The notes under the pieces were generated by a model. That model was not told where the DNA came from and made no database searches. It saw nothing but the letters and a program-made list of their open reading frames with translations. A stretch of DNA of 50,658 bases from Halorubrum sp. GN11_10-6_MGM (lineage in GTDB: Archaea > Halobacteriota > Halobacteria > Halobacteriales > Haloferacaceae): positions 1-50,658 of the forward strand of contig NZ_SGUC01000021.1 of assembly GCF_005435165.1 (NCBI RefSeq), written 5' to 3'. Position 1 is the stretch's first letter, and each line of letters opens with the position of its first letter. The position numbers and the translations under genes were made by a program. This document shows positions 15,912 to 25,019 of the stretch, piece after piece.

Positions 15912-17693
15912 ATGGGCGCGGACAACGTCGACGCCTTCCAGCGGTTCATCTTCTCGGTTCCCCCGCTCAGGATTCAGGCGGCCGCACTCGTCGTTCTCAG
16001 CGCCGTGTACGGGGTCGCCACGGTCGGCGGGTTCTGGCTCTTCACGCCGTTCGAGCCGGACCCGTCGCGGATCGTGCCGGTCGCGGTCCTCATCTTCCTG
16101 ATCCCGTTCGTCGCCGCGGCCGAGCTGTTCCCCCGCGTCCTCGACGGCTACCCGCGGTCGTGGAGCTACTTCCTCGCGCTCACTTCGCAGTTCGTCCTGT
16201 TCGTGTACGCGCTGGTGCTCTCGGGCGCGGACAACGTCGGGAACGCGTGGAGCATCATCTGGCTCAGCTTCATCACGCTGTACCTGATCAACATCCTCGT
16301 CCTCGTCGTCTCGACGGGGATCGACCGGTCCGACCGGATCCTCTTCGTCTCGCTGACCCAGCCCGGGCTGCTCATCGCCGCGTTCTACGCACTGGGCGGC
16401 AACGATTTCGGCTTCACGACGTACCGCCACGTGTTCGCGTTCGGCTCGCTGCTCATCGCGGCGGGCTTTCTCGTGTTGGTCCTCGTCGTCGTCGACTACC
16501 TGATCAAGAGCAACACCGACGTCTCGGCGTTCGCGCTCACCTCCGGGCTCCTCCGGAACGACCGCGAGTCGCTGGACCTCGGCGTCGAGGCGTGCCCGTC
16601 GGTCGAGACGTTCGCCGTCGACAACGGGAGCCAGCTCACGGTCGCGGCCCCGTGGGTCCACCCCGGTCCCCTCGGCGGTTTCGGCGGCGGCCAGCTGAGC
16701 GGGAACCTGATCGACGCGCTGAACGGCGGTCGAGGGGGCGACGCGGCCGACGGCGGCGAGACCGCGACCGACGGCAGCGGCGAGACTGCGACTGACCGCG
16801 GCGAGACCGCGACCGACGGCGGCGCCGAGACCGCGTCGGGCGGCGACGCCGGCTTCTTCTTCCACGTCCCGTGTACGCACAAGGAAGACCTCTCGAACCC
16901 GGCGGACGCGGAGCGGCTCCTCGACGCGGTCGACGAACCGGAGCGGACCGATCGCGCGTCGCGGCTCGTCACCGAGTCGTACGGCGACCGCGATAGGTAC
17001 GCGGACGTGCGGTTCCACGGCCGCCGGATCGGCGACAAAGAGCTGATCGTCCTCCACGGGGAGGGGATCGACGACTACGACACGGGCGTGTTCATGCGCG
17101 ACGTCGACCACGACGAGGTGCTGTTGATCGACCAGCACAGACACGACATCCAGCGGGGGCCGGACGTGGAGATCCAGTACGGCTCGGCGGAGGCGGACCG
17201 CCTCAAGCGCGCGTTCGACGAGTTCCGCGAGCGGCTGGCGGACGCCGAGCTCGTCGACGACTACGCCGCGGGCTTCGAGGTGACGCGGGCCGGACAGGAC
17301 GCGTTGGCGATGGTCGAGTCCGTCGACGGGCAGGAGGTGCTCTGGATCGGCGTCGACACGAACGGACTCACCCCGGACGTGCGCGAGACGGCCGACGAGT
17401 TCCGCGAGACGTTCGACGCGGTGATCCCCTTCTCGACGGACACCCACGCGTCGATCCACGAGCTCGCGAATATGCGCGAGTCCGACACCGACGCGATCGA
17501 GCGCGCGGTCGACCGCGCCGTCGACGACCTCGCGCCCGCGACCGTCGGGTTCACCAGCCGTCGGTCCGATCCCGTGAAGCTCCTCAAGAACGACTACAAC
17601 GGGCTCGTCTTCAGCGTCAACATCCTCATCCGCCTGACGCTTATCTCCCTCGTGACGCTGTACGCGCTGCTCGTGTTGTGGCTGTTCTTCTGA
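15912..17693 (+). CDS. DUF2070-type archaeal membrane protein
   Basis: The protein has 593 residues. The first ~200 hold about seven hydrophobic segments (for example AAALVVLSAVYGVATVGGFWLF and SYFLALTSQFVLFVYALVLSG). A large soluble part follows, with conserved-looking APWVHPGPLGGFGGGQLSGNLI and FFFHVPCTHKEDLSNPADAERLL, and a last membrane span lies at the C-terminus. This architecture and the HPGPLG...GGG motif match archaeal DUF2070, whose function is unknown. Between these two motifs lies a haloarchaeal-looking Gly/Glu/Thr/Ala/Asp repeat (GETATD units, about residues 275-312) that is probably a surface linker. It is cotranscribed with the GT4 gene. Confidence 0.8.
   Translation: MGADNVDAFQRFIFSVPPLRIQAAALVVLSAVYGVATVGGFWLFTPFEPDPSRIVPVAVLIFLIPFVAAAELFPRVLDGYPRSWSYFLALTSQFVLFVYALVLSGADNVGNAWSIIWLSFITLYLINILVLVVSTGIDRSDRILFVSLTQPGLLIAAFYALGGNDFGFTTYRHVFAFGSLLIAAGFLVLVLVVVDYLIKSNTDVSAFALTSGLLRNDRESLDLGVEACPSVETFAVDNGSQLTVAAPWVHPGPLGGFGGGQLSGNLIDALNGGRGGDAADGGETATDGSGETATDRGETATDGGAETASGGDAGFFFHVPCTHKEDLSNPADAERLLDAVDEPERTDRASRLVTESYGDRDRYADVRFHGRRIGDKELIVLHGEGIDDYDTGVFMRDVDHDEVLLIDQHRHDIQRGPDVEIQYGSAEADRLKRAFDEFRERLADAELVDDYAAGFEVTRAGQDALAMVESVDGQEVLWIGVDTNGLTPDVRETADEFRETFDAVIPFSTDTHASIHELANMRESDTDAIERAVDRAVDDLAPATVGFTSRRSDPVKLLKNDYNGLVFSVNILIRLTLISLVTLYALLVLWLFF
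16735..16850 (+). repeat. In-frame GETATD coding repeat inside the DUF2070 gene
   Basis: A short DNA motif encoding GETATDG-like units is repeated four times with small changes, a coding minisatellite that could vary in length between strains. It sits between two conserved blocks of the protein. Confidence 0.65.
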
Positions 17694-17784
17694 CCCACCG
17701 TCCGCGCCGCTTCTCGGGGACCGGCCTCACGTCCGTTCTCGATTACGGCCGGGATTTTTCACCGTCCCCGTCGAGCCGGGACGC

Positions 17785-18252
17785 ATGAAGTTCCGAGCCC
17801 TCCTCCTCGGAGCCGACCGGACTCCGAAACGCGCGCTCGGTACCGTCGCGGCCGCGTTCGTGGCCGCGTCGCTCCTCGTCGTCATCCTCCCGTGGGAACC
17901 GACGGGACCGGGTGGACGCTACGCGCTCTGGGCGGGCCTCGTCGCCGTCGGCCTCGCGAGCGCGGCGCACGCGGGCCGAGTCCGCGGCGGTCTCCTCGCC
18001 GGCTGGACGGCGGTGTTTCTCGCCGCCGTCTGGATCTTCGTCGTCCCGCCGCTCGCGGCGCTCGTCCGCGGCGACGGGGTCGACGCCAGCGGCTACGCGG
18101 TCCCGCGTCCGTCGGCGGTCGCGCTGTCCCCGCGCGCCGAACTGCTGACCGGGCTCCGGATCGGGCCGGTCGTCGCGCTCGCCGTCGCGCTCACGGCCGG
18201 AAGCGCGGCGTTCGCGCTCGGCGCTGGGCTCCGACGGCGGTCGGCGCGGTGA
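17785..18252 (+). CDS. Four-span membrane protein, function unknown
   Basis: The protein has 155 residues. Hydrophobic segments are ALGTVAAAFVAASLLVVILP, ALWAGLVAVGLASAAHAG, GWTAVFLAAVWIFVVPPLAALV and GPVVALAVALTAGSAAFALGAG, separated by short Arg- and Gly-rich loops. No family or motif is recognised. It starts 91 nt after the DUF2070 gene; an AT-rich GGGATTTTTCACC stretch near 17752 could be its promoter. Convergent with the flippase-like gene. Confidence 0.65.
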   Translation: MKFRALLLGADRTPKRALGTVAAAFVAASLLVVILPWEPTGPGGRYALWAGLVAVGLASAAHAGRVRGGLLAGWTAVFLAAVWIFVVPPLAALVRGDGVDASGYAVPRPSAVALSPRAELLTGLRIGPVVALAVALTAGSAAFALGAGLRRRSAR

Positions 18253-18292
18253 CTCGACGCGGTGACTCGACGCCGGGGCCCGGAACCGCCGA

Positions 18293-19306
18293 TCACTCGA
18301 AGGCCTTGACGCCCAGCGCCGACGCCGACGCGCCGCCGATGACCATCGGGAGCCAGTAGACGGCGCCGCGGAAGACGAGGACGGCGGCGGTGATCGCCGA
18401 CGCGGCGACGCCGGTCGTCGGAACGAGGAGGCCGACGAGCGCGGCCTCGATGCCGCCGAGTCCGCCGGGCAGCGGCGTCGCGCCCGCGACGTACGACAGC
18501 GGGACGACGAAGACGGGGATCAGCGGCGAGATCGGATGGCCGATCGCGGCGAACGCGGCGGTGAGCGCGGCCGCCTGAAACAGCCAGCCGACGAGCGACA
18601 GCGCGACGATGCCGAGGAGTCGCCGGCGGTCGGTGCCGACGCGCTCGATGTCGGCGAAGAAGTTCCCCAGCCGGTCCGCGAGGCCCGCCTCTACCGTCTC
18701 GGCGTCGAACCGGTCGAACCGACCGAGGAACGGGCCGACCGCGCCCGGCACGCGGTCGACGACGGCGACGCGGTAGCGCCAGACGAAGGCGATCGCCGAG
18801 ACGATCGCGGCGATCAGCGCGACCGCGCTCGCGACGGCGAACCCGACGCGGTCGCCGACGGCGGTGGTGGCCGCGTACGAGCCGACCCCGAGGAACACGA
18901 GCGAGACGGAGGGGACGACGTTGAGCACGTCGACGCTCGCGATGCCGACGAGTCCGGTCTCGTACCGCGACTCGGCCACCTTCGAGATGAGCGCCGCGGC
19001 GACCGGCTCGCCGCCAGCCTGCCCGAACGGCGTGACGTTGTTCGCGAAGGCGGCGCCGCTGTAGACGAGGAACGACGTCGCGACCGACAGGCGAACGTCG
19101 AGCGCGCCCAGCACGGCGCGGAGCATGAGGCTCCACGCGACGAGCCAGCAGAGCCCGAGTCCGGCGGTCGCGGCGACGAGCGCCGGGTCGGCCCGGGCGA
19201 GCGCGTCGAGAATGCGGTCGACCCCGACGACGACGAAAAGCACCGCGAGGAGGGCGACCGCCCCCGCTCCGCCGAGGATCAGCGCGCGCCGTTGTGGGCC
19301 GTCCAT
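18293..19306 (-). CDS. Lysylphosphatidylglycerol synthase-TM/flippase-like membrane protein (UPF0104)
   Basis: The protein has 337 residues from MDGPQRRALILGG. A longer frame adds a polar stretch with no membrane character and overlaps the divergent gene, so it is rejected. About eight hydrophobic helices are visible. The core matches this family: FLVYSGAAFANNVTPFGQAGGEPVAAALISK, then SVDVLNVVPSVSLVFLG, and PLSYVAGATPLPGGLGGIEAALVGLL near the C-terminus (P-G-G-x-G-x-x-E). Members include the membrane domain of MprF and archaeal proteins next to glycosyltransferases; a lipid or glycolipid transporter role is proposed. The surrounding glycan genes fit that. Confidence 0.85.
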   Translation of the reverse strand: MDGPQRRALILGGAGAVALLAVLFVVVGVDRILDALARADPALVAATAGLGLCWLVAWSLMLRAVLGALDVRLSVATSFLVYSGAAFANNVTPFGQAGGEPVAAALISKVAESRYETGLVGIASVDVLNVVPSVSLVFLGVGSYAATTAVGDRVGFAVASAVALIAAIVSAIAFVWRYRVAVVDRVPGAVGPFLGRFDRFDAETVEAGLADRLGNFFADIERVGTDRRRLLGIVALSLVGWLFQAAALTAAFAAIGHPISPLIPVFVVPLSYVAGATPLPGGLGGIEAALVGLLVPTTGVAASAITAAVLVFRGAVYWLPMVIGGASASALGVKAFE

Positions 19307-19458
19307 AGGCGAGGTGGGGTGGTAGCGAACTTGAAACGTCTGCTTCGCGTCCGCCGGGACGGAGCGGCCCTCCCCCGGTTCCGGTTCGATCGGACGGACC
19401 TCCCGTCCGGGGCCGAGAATGGGAATACATACGTACCGCCGGACCGACGGCCCATCCA

Positions 19459-20319
19459 ATGGAAGACCAGCGGTTCCTCGAGTCGGAGTGGGATTACTGC
19501 CTGGTGCTCGACGCGTGCCGGTACGACGTGTTCGCGGACGTGTACGACGAGTACCTCGACGGAACGCTCGAAAAGCGACGCAGCGTCGGCTCGTCGACGC
19601 CGGAGTGGGCCTACCGCACGTTCACCGGCGACCACGACATCGCGTACTTCTCCGGGAACCCCTTTATCAACGACCTCGGGATCCCGCTGAACGAGCTCAA
19701 GTGGGGCGCCAGCTGCGACTACGAGTGGACCGCCTCCGAACACATCAGCGACATCCACGACGTGTGGAAGACCGACTGGGACGACGACCTCGGGACCGTC
19801 CCGCCGGAGGGGCTCGCGGACGCGTTCCACCGCAATCGGGACGCCGTCGAGCGCGCCGACCGCACCGTCCTCCACTACATGCAGCCGCACGCGCCCTACC
19901 TCTCGCGGGGGAAGGGCCAGAAGCTCAAGCAGATCCAGAAGGGGATCAGAGAGCAGGGAGAGGACGACGGCGGAAGCGACGACGACGGCGGGCTGCTCTC
20001 GTCGCTCAGCGACACCGTCCGCCCGAAGATCGAGAGCCGACTGGACGACAGCGAGTTCGCTCAGAAGGCCGGGCTGTGGCTCGAACTCGACCCGAAGGAC
20101 CTCGTGAAAGACGGCACGCGCGTCACCGCGCTGTCGATGTACGAGGAGAACCTCCGGATCGCCTTAGAGAGCGTCGCCGACCTCGTCGAGGAGCTCGACG
20201 GCGACGTGGTGGTCACCGCCGACCACGGCGAGGCGTTCGGCGAGGAGGGCGTCTGGGAACACCACATCGAGACGTACATCCCGCCGCTGATGGAGGTCCC
20301 GTGGCTGGAAGTCGAGTGA
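19459..20319 (+). CDS. Sulfatase/alkaline-phosphatase superfamily protein
   Basis: The protein has 286 residues. The N-terminus WDYCLVLDACRYDVF carries the metal-binding Asp and a Cys/Arg segment where arylsulfatases have their nucleophile. The C-terminal DGDVVVTADHGEAFGEEGVWEHH supplies the Asp-His and His ligands of the superfamily. The middle (NRDAVERADRTVLHYMQPHAPYL) also fits, with an acidic loop (EDDGGSDDDGG). It has no signal peptide, so a cytoplasmic phosphoglycan or phospho/sulfo-transfer role is more likely than secretion. Its location between the flippase-like and GT4 genes suggests work on a surface glycan. The exact reaction is unknown. Confidence 0.8.
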   Translation: MEDQRFLESEWDYCLVLDACRYDVFADVYDEYLDGTLEKRRSVGSSTPEWAYRTFTGDHDIAYFSGNPFINDLGIPLNELKWGASCDYEWTASEHISDIHDVWKTDWDDDLGTVPPEGLADAFHRNRDAVERADRTVLHYMQPHAPYLSRGKGQKLKQIQKGIREQGEDDGGSDDDGGLLSSLSDTVRPKIESRLDDSEFAQKAGLWLELDPKDLVKDGTRVTALSMYEENLRIALESVADLVEELDGDVVVTADHGEAFGEEGVWEHHIETYIPPLMEVPWLEVE

Positions 20320-20353
20320 CCGGTCGTCCGAAAGGGGACGACCGGCGCCGCCG

Positions 20354-21388
20354 ATGAAGGTCAGCCACTACTTCGAGTTCGAAGAGCACGTCACCGGCGG
20401 GATGGCGGCGTCCGTCGACCACCAGCGGAAGATGTTCGACCGGGTCGGGATCGACTACACCACCGAGCCGACGCTGGACGCCGACGTACTCCACTGCAAC
20501 CTGATGGGGCCGCGCTCGGTCTGGTACGCGCGCCGCGCCCGGAGGGCCGGCGTTCCGGTGGTCGCGCACACCCACGTCACCGCCGAGGACTTCGGCGACA
20601 GCTTCCGGTTCACGAACGCGCTCGCGCGACCGCTGAAGCCGTATCTGCGGCGCGCCTACGGGCTCGCCGACCGACTCGTCTGCCCCTCCGAGTACAACCG
20701 CGAGGTTATCGGGGAGTACACCGACGTCCCCACCACCGTCGTCTCGAACGGCGTCGACCGCGAGAAGCTGGCGGGGTTCGAGGGGTTGGAGTCCGAGTAC
20801 CGCGACCGCTACGACCTCGACCCCCCGACCGTGTTCATGGTCGGCCACGTCATCAAGCGGAAGGGGTTGGAGACGTTCGTCGAGACGGCCCACCGGATGC
20901 CGGACGTGGACTTCGCGTGGTTCGGCCACGTCGACCGATCGCTGAAGGGCCGCGAGACGAAGCGGCTCATCGACGAGGCGCCGTCGAACTGTACGTTCAC
21001 CGGCTACGTCGACGACATCCGCGGCGCGTACGCCGCGGGCGACGTCTTCTGTTTCCCGACCCACGAGGAGAACGAGGGGATCGCGTTGCTGGAGGCGATG
21101 GCGGCCGGGAAGGCGCTCGTCGTCCGCGACATCGAGACGTTCTCTTGGCTCGACGACGGCGAGGACTGCCTGAAGGTCGGCGACGAACGCGGCGAGGCGG
21201 CCGACTCCGACGCGGGGGGCGGCGACGCGCGCGGGGACGACGTCGAGGGGTTCGTCGAGGCGATCGACGCGGTTCGCGACGCCGACCGGCGGGCGGCGCT
21301 CGGTGCGAGCGCCGCCGAGCGCAGCGAGGCGTTCTCGCTCGACGCGATCGCCGAGCGGTACGAGTCCTTGTACGCAGATCTGACGTAG
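20354..21388 (+). CDS. Glycosyltransferase family 4
   Basis: The protein has 344 residues. The start MKVSHYFEFEEHVTGGMAASVDHQRKMFDRVGI has the Gly-rich donor loop. Then come DVLHCNLMGPRSVWYARRARRAGVPVVAHTH, LADRLVCPSEYNREVIGEY, FMVGHVIKRKGLETFVETAHR and DVFCFPTHEENEGIALLEAMAAGKALVVRD, which contains the E-x7-E donor-binding motif. An acidic loop (ADSDAGGGDARGDD) is inserted near residue 290. It begins 34 bp after the sulfatase-fold gene, a likely operon. Similar short GT4 enzymes act in archaeal glycolipid or glycan assembly. Confidence 0.88.
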   Translation: MKVSHYFEFEEHVTGGMAASVDHQRKMFDRVGIDYTTEPTLDADVLHCNLMGPRSVWYARRARRAGVPVVAHTHVTAEDFGDSFRFTNALARPLKPYLRRAYGLADRLVCPSEYNREVIGEYTDVPTTVVSNGVDREKLAGFEGLESEYRDRYDLDPPTVFMVGHVIKRKGLETFVETAHRMPDVDFAWFGHVDRSLKGRETKRLIDEAPSNCTFTGYVDDIRGAYAAGDVFCFPTHEENEGIALLEAMAAGKALVVRDIETFSWLDDGEDCLKVGDERGEAADSDAGGGDARGDDVEGFVEAIDAVRDADRRAALGASAAERSEAFSLDAIAERYESLYADLT

Positions 21389-21477
21389 ACGGAGCGAAAA
21401 CGGCTGAAATCGCCAGCTGCGCGGAATCTTGCGAAAACCGCAGTTGGTATGTCCGCCGACCGACTCCGTAGGGCCAA

Positions 21478-22254
21478 ATGACTCGAGTGAGCGTAATCGG
21501 CTGCGGGAACATGGGCGGCGCCCTGCTCAGGGGCCTCGCCCGCGCGGAGGGGTACCACCTGACGGCGATCGACCTCGACTCCGAGGCCCTCGCCGCGATC
21601 GAAGACGCCGTCGACGAGACGACCGAGGACGTGGCGGCGGCGCGCGACGCCGACATCGTCGTCCTCGCGGTGAAGCCGGACGTGGCGCCGGCGGTCCTCG
21701 ACGAGCTCGACCTGCGGGCGGACCAGCAGCTCGTGACGCTGGCCGCGGGGCTCCCCCGCGAGTTCGTCGACGAGCGCACGGACGCGTCCGTCGTCCGCAT
21801 CATGCCCAACCTCGCCGCGGAGACGGGCGACATGGCCGCGGCGGCGACGAACGCGGGGCTCACCGACGAGGTCCGCGCCATGCTCGGCGCGGTCGGGGAG
21901 TTCGTCGAGGTCGACGAGTCGCTGATGCACGTCTCGACCGCGGTCAACGGCAGCGGCCCCGCGTTCGCCTTCTACCTGATCGACGCGATGAAACAGGGCG
22001 GGATCGACGGCGGGCTCGACCCCGAACAAGCGGAGACGCTGGCGGCGCAGACGTTCAAGGGTGCGGCGGAGACCGTGCTGCGCGACGACCGCAGCGTCGA
22101 CGAACTCATCGACGCAGTCTGCTCGCCGAACGGGACGACGATCGAGGGGATGGAGGTGCTGTGGGACAGCGACGCCGACGCGGCGGTCGAAGACGCCGTC
22201 GCGGCCGCTGAGCGTCGGTCGCGAGAACTCGCCGAGGCGTTCGACGATGCCTGA
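21478..22254 (+). CDS. proC: Pyrroline-5-carboxylate reductase
   Basis: The protein has 258 residues. The NAD(P) motif is [17 protein letters not shown] at the N-terminus, followed by [17 protein letters not shown] and [16 protein letters not shown]. The C-terminal dimer/active-site block is [20 protein letters not shown] with ...[13 protein letters not shown] and [14 protein letters not shown]. It reduces pyrroline-5-carboxylate to proline. Its end overlaps the proB start by 8 nt (ATGCCTGA, 22247-22254), so translation of proC-proB-proA is coupled. Confidence 0.94.
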   Translation: MTRVSVIGCGNMGGALLRGLARAEGYHLTAIDLDSEALAAIEDAVDETTEDVAAARDADIVVLAVKPDVAPAVLDELDLRADQQLVTLAAGLPREFVDERTDASVVRIMPNLAAETGDMAAAATNAGLTDEVRAMLGAVGEFVEVDESLMHVSTAVNGSGPAFAFYLIDAMKQGGIDGGLDPEQAETLAAQTFKGAAETVLRDDRSVDELIDAVCSPNGTTIEGMEVLWDSDADAAVEDAVAAAERRSRELAEAFDDA

Positions 22255-23146
22255 GGACGCGGGCGTCGAGCGGACGGACGCCGGCGGCGGGAGTCGAGTC
22301 GGCACGGCCGACCCGGAGCGCGTCGAAACCGCCCGGCGAGAGGCGGCCGAGGCGGATCGGGTGATCGTCAAGGCGGGGACGAACTCGCTGACCGACGACG
22401 CCTCCCGGCTCGACCGCGTGAAGCTGGACAAGCTCGTCGCGGACGTGATGGACCTCCGCGAGCGCGGCACGGAGGTCGTGCTGGTCTCCTCGGGCGCCGT
22501 CGGCGCCGGGACGGGCCGGCTCGACGTGGGCCCCGAGTCGCGAGAGGGCGTCGAGTCGATCGCCGAGAGCCAAGCGCTCTCGACGGTCGGCCAAGGGCTG
22601 CTGATGCGCCACTACACGCAGAGCTTCGAGCGGTTCGACCAGGACGTGGCGCAGATCCTCGTGACGGGGACCGACCTCGACGCGCCCGAGCGGTTCGACA
22701 ACTTCACAAACACCGTCGAGACGCTGCTGTCGTGGGGGGTCGTCCCGGTCGTCAACGAGAACGACGCGGTCGCGACCGACGAGCTGCGGATCGGCGACAA
22801 CGACATGCTGTCGGCGTCGATCGCGATCGGGCTCGACGCCGACCTCCTCGTGACGCTCACCGACGTCGACGGCGTCTACACCGGGAACCCGAAACGCGAC
22901 GCCGACGCGGAGCTGATCGAGGCGGTCGACGACGGCTACGAGCGGCTCCGCGAGATCGTCGGCGGCGGAACGGAGACCGACTTCGGCGGCATCCGCACGA
23001 AGGTGGAGGGCGCCCACGACGTGAGCCGCCACGGGATCCCCGCGATCATCGCGGGCTCCGCCGAGCGCGACGTGCTGGCGCGGATCGCAGCGGGTAAGCC
23101 GGCGGGCACGCTATTCGTCCCGAAGACGGGTGACGACGATGAGTGA
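22247..23146 (+). CDS. proB: Glutamate 5-kinase
   Basis: The protein has 299 residues with an amino-acid-kinase fold: [81 protein letters not shown], and [24 protein letters not shown]. It makes glutamyl-5-phosphate, the first step of proline synthesis. No C-terminal PUA domain is present; the protein ends after the kinase domain, as in some archaeal and bacterial short forms. The ATG at 22247 overlaps the proC end; a longer in-frame start is inside proC and not supported. Confidence 0.92.
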   Translation: MPEDAGVERTDAGGGSRVGTADPERVETARREAAEADRVIVKAGTNSLTDDASRLDRVKLDKLVADVMDLRERGTEVVLVSSGAVGAGTGRLDVGPESREGVESIAESQALSTVGQGLLMRHYTQSFERFDQDVAQILVTGTDLDAPERFDNFTNTVETLLSWGVVPVVNENDAVATDELRIGDNDMLSASIAIGLDADLLVTLTDVDGVYTGNPKRDADAELIEAVDDGYERLREIVGGGTETDFGGIRTKVEGAHDVSRHGIPAIIAGSAERDVLARIAAGKPAGTLFVPKTGDDDE

Positions 23147-24512
23147 GAACGCCCCCGACACCGAACCCGATAGCGACGTGGAAGCCGACACCGACGAGCT
23201 GGCCCGGCGGGCCGAGCGCGCGGCGCTCCGGCTCGCGAACGCCGACGAGGCGACTCGAAACGAGGCGCTGCGCTCGATCGCCGACGCGATCCGCGACCGC
23301 GAGGCCGAGATCCTCGAGGCGAACGCCGAGGACGTCGCGGCGGCGGAGGCGATGCTCGCGGACGGCGAGTACACGCAGGCCCTGGTCGACCGCCTGAAGC
23401 TCGACGAGACGAAAATCGAGGAGATCGCCTCGATGGTGGAGTCGGTCGCCGAACAGGACGACCCGCTCGGCGAGACGCTCGCGGCCCGCGAGCTCGACGA
23501 GGACCTGGAGCTGTACCGCGTGGCGGTGCCGATCGGCGTGGTCGCGACCGTCTTCGAGTCGCGGCCCGACGCGCTGGTCCAGATCGCGGCGCTCGCGCTG
23601 AAGTCCGGCAACGCCGTCGTCCTCAAGGGCGGCAGCGAGGCGAGCGAGTCGAACCGAATCCTCCACGAGGCGATCGTCGAGGCCACTCCCGACCTCCCCG
23701 ACGGGTGGGCGGCCCACGTCGAGGCCCACGAGGAGGTCGATCGCCTCCTCGAACTCGACGACCGGGTCGACCTCGTGATGCCCCGCGGCTCCTCGGAGTT
23801 CGTCTCCTACATCCAGGAGAACACGCAGATCCCCGTGCTCGGTCACACCGAGGGGATCTGTCACGTGTACGTCGACGCGGACGCCGACCTGGAGATGGCG
23901 GAAGACGTGGCCTTCGACGCGAAGGTACAGTACCCCGCCGTCTGTAACGCGGTCGAGACGCTGCTCGTCCACGACTCCGTCGCCGACGCGTTCCTCCCGG
24001 ATCTCGTCGCGCGCTACGAGGACGCCGGCGTCGAACTGCGCGGCGACGAGCGCACGCGCGAGGTCGTCGACGTTGCGCCCGCGACCGACGACGACTGGGA
24101 CACCGAGTACGGCGACCTCGAACTGTCGATCAAGGTCGTCGGCGACCCCTACGACGCGATCGACCACGTCAACGACCACGGCTCGAAACACACCGAGTCC
24201 ATCCTCACCGAGGACACCGAGACGGCGGAAGCGTTCATGACCGGCGTCGACGCCGCGAGCGTCTTCCACAACGCGTCGACCCGGTTCGCGGACGGTTACC
24301 GCTACGGCCTCGGCGCGGAGGTCGGGATCTCCACCGGGAAGATCCACGCCCGCGGCCCGGTCGGGCTGGAGGGGCTCACGACGTACAAGTACTACCTCGA
24401 AGGCGACGGCCACCTCGTCGCGAGCTACAGCGGCGAGGACGCGCTCCCGTTCACGCACCTGGAACTCGACGGCGTCGACTGGACGCCCGGTCGGCTGTCG
24501 AGGGAGCAGTAG
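23139..24512 (+). CDS. proA: Gamma-glutamyl phosphate reductase
   Basis: The protein has 457 residues from ATG 23139, which overlaps the proB stop by 8 nt (ATGAGTGA). It is an aldehyde-dehydrogenase-fold enzyme: [68 protein letters not shown], and the catalytic Cys region [14 protein letters not shown]. The C-terminus has [31 protein letters not shown]. It reduces glutamyl-5-phosphate to glutamate semialdehyde. It is the last core gene before the low-GC island, which starts about 100 bp after its stop. Confidence 0.94.
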   Translation: MSENAPDTEPDSDVEADTDELARRAERAALRLANADEATRNEALRSIADAIRDREAEILEANAEDVAAAEAMLADGEYTQALVDRLKLDETKIEEIASMVESVAEQDDPLGETLAARELDEDLELYRVAVPIGVVATVFESRPDALVQIAALALKSGNAVVLKGGSEASESNRILHEAIVEATPDLPDGWAAHVEAHEEVDRLLELDDRVDLVMPRGSSEFVSYIQENTQIPVLGHTEGICHVYVDADADLEMAEDVAFDAKVQYPAVCNAVETLLVHDSVADAFLPDLVARYEDAGVELRGDERTREVVDVAPATDDDWDTEYGDLELSIKVVGDPYDAIDHVNDHGSKHTESILTEDTETAEAFMTGVDAASVFHNASTRFADGYRYGLGAEVGISTGKIHARGPVGLEGLTTYKYYLEGDGHLVASYSGEDALPFTHLELDGVDWTPGRLSREQ

Positions 24513-24700
24513 CGGTTCGCGCGGGTCGGAATTTCACTCTCGATTTCCCTTCCGAGTAGACGGCGTCTCGTTCCGATTTTTCGGTAGATCGCGGATTGGG
24601 GCGAATCAGGTGACACGCACACTGTAGTTGCGGATGCCAAAATTGCTGTACGGGATTCAATCTAGACGACCTCTACTGAAACCATCCGTTAGAAAATATT
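24513..24700. other. Junction between proA and the low-GC island
   Basis: Base composition falls from GC-rich to AT-rich across this stretch. Apart from the bracketing repeat at 24611-24657, no gene, tRNA or clear attachment site is seen. Confidence 0.45.
24611..24657 (-). repeat. Left copy of an imperfect inverted repeat bracketing the island
   Basis: Read on the minus strand this has CCGTACAGCAA, an 11-nt spacer, then GCAACTACAGTGTGCG. The same order (CCGTACAGCAA, spacer of 13, GCAACCACAGCGCAC) occurs on the plus strand at 32113-32158. It may mark the island edges or be ends of a lost insertion sequence. Confidence 0.4.
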
Positions 24701-24777
24701 GTCTCCGTTGAAATACCCTTCTTCAGATGTATTCTTGTCTGAAACAGCTGTTCGATGAGACCTGCGTATCTTACTTC

Positions 24778-24945
24778 TCAACGATCAAACTCGTTATTCC
24801 CAACCAGATACGAACCATATAATAAGAGGGCAACAGGCACTAAAAACCCGAATATATCTGACCCTCGGTAGAAGTTAGCTACCGCCAAGCCTAGTATCGA
24901 TACCTGAACACCGATGATACTCTTGTTTGCGCTCATGTTAATCAT
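24778..24945 (-). CDS. 55-residue membrane protein carried by element E1
   Basis: This small gene encodes a 55-residue protein (MINMSANKSIIGVQVSILGL at the N-terminus) with two hydrophobic spans (about 10-26 and 31-48) joined by NFYRGSDIF and ending VGNNEFDR. An internal ATG at 24936 is an alternative start. Hydrophobicity, a clean frame and placement inside E1, in the position where the other elements carry small membrane proteins, support it being real. No family is recognised. The host element is split by E2, but this gene is intact. Confidence 0.5.
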   Translation of the reverse strand: MINMSANKSIIGVQVSILGLAVANFYRGSDIFGFLVPVALLLYGSYLVGNNEFDR

Positions 24946-25019
24946 ATTCTGTTCATTACAGATAATCTCTCGCCATCTCAGCCGGCCTCGTACTATATGG
25001 AGATCTAGTCTACTAGTGA

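Noticed and set aside
14610-17459. A 949-codon open frame on the minus strand
   Set aside because: It is antisense to the GT4 and DUF2070 genes, is Arg/Val/Asp-rich as expected for a high-GC shadow frame, and has no motif. The plus-strand genes have clear families.
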